Of a stretch of DNA of 64,000 bases, positions 60,846 to 64,000 are shown piece by piece; position 1 is the first letter of the stretch; every line of letters starts with the position of its first letter. The stretch covers positions 62,001 to 126,000 of the forward strand of contig JAHQIW010000486.1 of assembly GCA_019055375.1 (NCBI GenBank). The letters run 5' to 3'. The notes under the pieces were generated by a model. The model was not told the origin of the DNA. It made no database searches and was given only the letters and a program-made list of their open reading frames with translations. Source of the stretch: Parelaphostrongylus tenuis. Its lineage: Eukaryota; Nematoda; Chromadorea; Rhabditida; Metastrongylidae. The position numbers were made by a program, and so were the translations under genes.

Positions 60846-61839
60846 AGAATCAAAATACGTGTTGAATGGTAAAATTTTAACACTTAGATACTGGGTTATA
60901 ACTTGCAGAAAACCCCACAAAGAGGCAAGAATTTCGAGAAGCTAGAGAAATTGAATAATAGTGATCTACGCCTGATTTCTAGTTCATTTTACAATGAAAT
61001 AATCGATCTGGTAACTAACCTTGTCCGTCCTTTGTTCTTCTCCACTTGTCCTTTTTGAGCAGTCGAAGGATAGTTCAGCTGCTGCGACTGAAAAAAAGAA
61101 GATCTGTGTAAAAGCAAACTGCCAAGTAGAAAAGGTATATGAAAATCATTTGGACAATGTTTCCCAACAGGGCGTGTCTAAATTGCAATTTGACACGACA
61201 AAAAAAAAACCAGACTGTATGAGTAGATGAACTCGTCGTACTTGACATGCCACGTCGGAATCAAGATATGTGTTGTGGCAAAATTATAACTGTTAGATAC
61301 TGGGTCATAACTTGCAGAAAACCCCACAAAGAAGCAAGAATTTCGAGAAGCTAGAGAAATTGAATAATAGTGAACTATGCCTGATTTCTAGTTCATTTTA
61401 CAATGAAATAATCGATCTGGTAACTAACCTTGTCCGTCCTTTGTTCTTCTCCACTTGTCCTTTTTGAGCAGTCGAAGGATAGTTCAGCTGCTGCGACTGA
61501 AAAAAAGAAGATCTGTGTAAAAGCAAACTGCTAAGTAGAAAAGGTATATGAAAATCATTTGGACAATGTTCCCCAACAGGGCCGTGTCCAAATTGCAATT
61601 TGACACGACAAAAAAAAAAACCAGACTGTATGAGTAGATGAACTCGTCGTACTTGACATGCCACGTCGGAATCAAGATATGTGTTGTGGCAAAATTATAA
61701 CTGTTAGATACTGGGTCATAACTTGCAGAAAACCCCACAAAGAAGCAAGAATTTCGAGAAGCTAGAGAAATTGAATAATAGTGAACTATGCCTGATTTCT
61801 AGTTCATTTTACAATGAAATAATCGATCTGGTAACTAAC

Positions 61840-62266
61840 CTCGTCCGTCCTTTGTTCTTCTCCACTTGTCCTTCTTCGTATGCGATGGGTGAGTTTAGCT
61901 CCTGTGCGACTGAAAAAAACCAAATTTGTGTATAAGCAAACTTTCACATTGAAAAGCTTTATGAAATTAAACCGCTAGTTGTTAACGATATTATGGAAGT
62001 AGAAGATTATCAAAGACTTACACTTCACATAGGTGGTGCACGAACGTTTGGCGATGTTCACGCTGCGGCAGCCTACAAAGAGGCTACCGCTCGCGGTTGC
62101 GGCGGTGTGCGATATGACTCCCGCCACTGATTAGAGCTCCTTAAGTAGCGGCATCGCCGCCACATGTCTATGGATAAGTCCTAACACGTTGCTGGTTTCA
62201 GTTAACAATCCACCACAGCTGCTTACAATAAACACCGACATGCAAAATAGTGTAATTAAATAGGAA
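61840..62266 (-). CDS. Candidate gene 5' part, unknown protein; exon repeated in array
   Basis: Minus-strand exons 62266-62227 (after GATTTCAG, before GTAAGC), 62126-62022 (before a GTAAGT donor) and 61909-61840 (between TTTTTTTCAG and GTTAGT) join in phase as FLFNYTILHVGVY, LAGVISHTAATASGSLFVGC and NSPIAYEEGQVEKNKG segments. The middle exon is GC-rich for the window. Homologues of the third exon recur in each of the five other array units with the same splice words, though with altered frames (for example a 72-bp phase-0 version at 58070-58141 and a copy near 60118-60189). No family recognised and no firm start codon. It may be a decayed gene or a noncoding repeat with splice-like words. The plus strand of the middle exon is also open (47 codons from 62012). 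Confidence 0.3.
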
Positions 62267-62639
62267 CTGAAATCGATTCCCTTTCTCACTTTGCTAGGTC
62301 GACGTTGCGCTAATAGGTTCTCAGGTCTTTCACTGCAGGAGTTAATCAACTTTATGGGATTTTGGGGAGCCAGTCAACCTAAGCTAATCTAGCATCAACT
62401 TGCCGAACGCTCATTCTGCTGAAATGCTGTTCAACCTCTTTTTCTTCAAAGTCTGGGCAACTCCACGTTCAACTCAGTTTTTCTTCCCTTCTTTTTCAGT
62501 CATCTTTTTTTTTTATGAAATTCTTCGGATTTATGGATGCGACAAATGCTTAAGATTTTCTCTCCGACTGTGGAGCTTTCATGTGGCATTTGTTAGATGT
62601 GATTAGAGAATTCCGAATCCTAAAGATACCACGATTCTG

Positions 62640-62956
62640 TGGACTAGATCGATGCGACGAGGATGAAGTGCTTGAGGAGAGGTTGCAGGCGGCTGGAGAA
62701 GCAGAGGTCTCTAAGACACTTTAGCCAATCGATAGCTACCATGAGGGGCCGCGACACAGATGTCACGATCATATCGATCGATTCGTAGTGCGTGGAATCG
62801 ATGACAGCTTGTGGAGCAGCGCGCAATCAATATCGAAGATCTACGGTGCTGTAGGAGACCAAGAATTTCCTGGATGGAAATGAAACTGTCTCCTGGAGTC
62901 ATTTGATCTCTCCAGCAATCTAATAGCTGTAGTGCTGATAGGTGTCGTGGGCCCAT
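62640..62956 (-). pseudogene. Unrecognised minus-strand coding remnant
   Basis: Two overlapping minus frames (62956-62711 and 62826-62644) have ordinary protein composition, GC content above the surroundings, and could be one frame broken by an indel (SLQ/RRSS region to APQAVIDSTHYESIDM). No motif recognised and no splice sites assigned. Confidence 0.3.
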
Positions 62957-62959
62957 TAG

Positions 62960-63600
62960 CTAGAAATTCCCACTAGCCTCTTTCTCTCCTCATCAATAGC
63001 AAAAAGTGGGCTGATGGGATTTGTTTTCAGCGACTGTATTCTAAAGAGATCGTTGTTAATTTGGTGATGTTTGATATTTTACGCTTTACCGTTGCCGGAC
63101 GATGAGGGTCATATTGACCCTCAAGTTTTCCGAGATCTTTTTCGCAAATAAAGCTTTTTGTTCAGAATTTAGATAATCATTCGAAAGCTTAAGTCGCATG
63201 GATTTCGACACTTTGCTTGGTTATCAAAAACGCCTTTGTAGTACGTTGTAATAGAAAAAATAAAATAATACTTACACTCGGCTTGTCTTTTTGCTCAACG
63301 AAAGTCTATGGATCGCTTTCAATTGGGCTACGCTGAGTTCATTCAACAGCTAGAGTCTCGGCGAATTTGAAGCTTGAACTGGTTCCCAAAAGGATTCAAT
63401 AACGCACTGCGTGCGAAAATGAAATTACGTTTCACATTCGGAATTTTCTTTTCACATAAGAGTTGCAGATGCACAAAAAACACACAGACCTGTAGACAAA
63501 ATCGTGTTCTATCAGAGGGCTACAAAGGACCTAAAGCACACAAAATTTCTAGTGTCTTTACTGCTTTTTTCGCAGTGTCATGAAATTTCATATATACCTA
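62960..63600. other. No gene recognised
   Basis: Only a 69-residue ORF at 63374-63583 without motif. The word aatcattcgaaagctta at 63176 is shared with 35216 and resembles part of the 17.9-kb repeat family. Confidence 0.35.
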
Positions 63601-63604
63601 AGCG

Positions 63605-63807
63605 AACTGAGTGGTGAGCAGAAATACGACCTCAGAAGGGAGCCAAATCCACGTTTAACCCATGGTTGACAGCTAACATAGAGATGTTGAAGAGTGAATA
63701 CTGTCGCAAATCTGTCTCCATGGCGTAGTGGAAGCACGCCTCCCCGGTATGGTTGGAACGCTGGTTCGACTCCCGCCTGAGGTCGTGTTTTTGCTCACCA
63801 CTCAGTT
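63605..63807 (+). repeat. tRNA-like element with 31-bp inverted repeats
   Basis: Ends 63605-63635 (actgagtggtgagcag...) and 63777-63807 are reverse complements with few mismatches. The core 63715-63780 has ccatggcgtagtggaagcac (box A) and a T arm GCTGG-TTCGACT-CCCGC (4 of 5 pairs, box B intact). Sister of the element in the last antiporter intron. Confidence 0.75.
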
Positions 63808-63809
63808 TG

Positions 63810-64000
63810 CTTAGGAGCCAAAAGTATTTTCCGAGACAATGAAAAAAATCTTTGTCGAAAAACGAAAATCGCGCGCTCCTAACAACATCGATTGTGTTGC
63901 CGCCCGCAAAGCGTTAACTAAGTCAAAATAGACTTACTGAAGTTGACGTGTACGTCACTTCCATCCGCAACGCCTAAATAGAAATAGTCGAGTACTCTAT
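63810..64000. other. No gene recognised at right edge
   Basis: Short ORFs only; no repeat assigned. Confidence 0.3.

Larger units (their letters stand above)
57900..61970 (-). repeat. Six-copy tandem array of a ~410-bp unit
   Basis: The word (g)(c/t)aaaatt.taac...ttagatactgggt recurs at about 57921, 58823, 59964, 60869, 61278 and 61689. Spacings are 902, 1141, 905, 409 and 411 bp. The two 410-bp steps are the bare unit, and the larger steps are the unit plus inserted tRNA-like elements. On the minus strand every unit carries a T-rich tract ending CAG or TAG, about 70 bp with potential coding sequence, then a GTTAGTTAC donor-like word. Confidence 0.85.

Noticed and set aside
57274..61664. Repeated ORFs such as those containing TRTHIS or ILIPTW
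   Set aside because: They are translations of the tRNA-like elements and the array unit, not genes.
1..64000. CRISPR arrays, bacterial operons, functional rRNA or decoding tRNA genes
   Set aside because: None seen; regular repeats are tandem duplications or tRNA-derived elements in eukaryotic DNA.

Overview
The window is AT-rich, intron-rich nuclear DNA from an animal, most likely a nematode and probably a strongylid (hookworm-like) worm of clade V. The evidence is short introns (often 45-110 bp) with TTTCAG-type acceptors, start codons a few bases after such an acceptor (typical of spliced-leader trans-splicing), a worm-type casein-kinase-1/TTBK-like kinase, and a dense load of tRNA-like SINEs, mariner remnants and hairpin elements. 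No bacterial-style operons or CRISPR arrays are present. Long uninterrupted ORFs are rare; the genes had to be assembled exon by exon from splice sites, phase and family motifs.

Two genes are well supported. On the minus strand at 7143-13457 an eight-exon gene encodes a complete 329-residue CK1/tau-tubulin-kinase-like protein kinase, from a trans-splice-like acceptor before the ATG to a polyadenylation signal. On the plus strand a long gene encodes an SLC9B (NHA)-type sodium/proton antiporter. Exons from 40938 to 48194 are firm, 39186-39271 is likely, and two phase-compatible 5' exons at 32927 and 33035 are tentative. Its ion-binding Asp-Asp motif reads Asp-Asn.

Weaker coding candidates are an orphan exon at 1645-1835 (-), a cysteine-rich exon at 38310-38517 (-) with a broken inverted copy at 37935-38115 (+), a two-to-three-exon gene at 54151-54874 (-), and a minus-strand gene beginning near 62266 whose downstream exon is repeated six times in a tandem array.

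The rest is mobile-element debris. There are three mariner remnants (14.8-15.2 kb, 28.2-28.9 kb, 36.0-36.3 kb). A tRNA-headed SINE occurs at 6.6, 20.2, 31.3, 43.9, 45.1 and 54.5 kb. A second, tRNA-like family often lies in or as inverted repeats (2.9, 16.6, 48.8 and 57.5-60.9 kb), and a third sits at 47.9 and 63.7 kb. Other hairpin or inverted-pair elements are at 0.4, 7.5, 12.8-13.2, 20.8-22.3 and 23.1-23.5 kb, and several lie inside introns of the two good genes. From 57.5 to 62 kb a roughly 410-bp unit is tandemly repeated six times, some units carrying a roughly 490-bp insertion and others showing the empty site.
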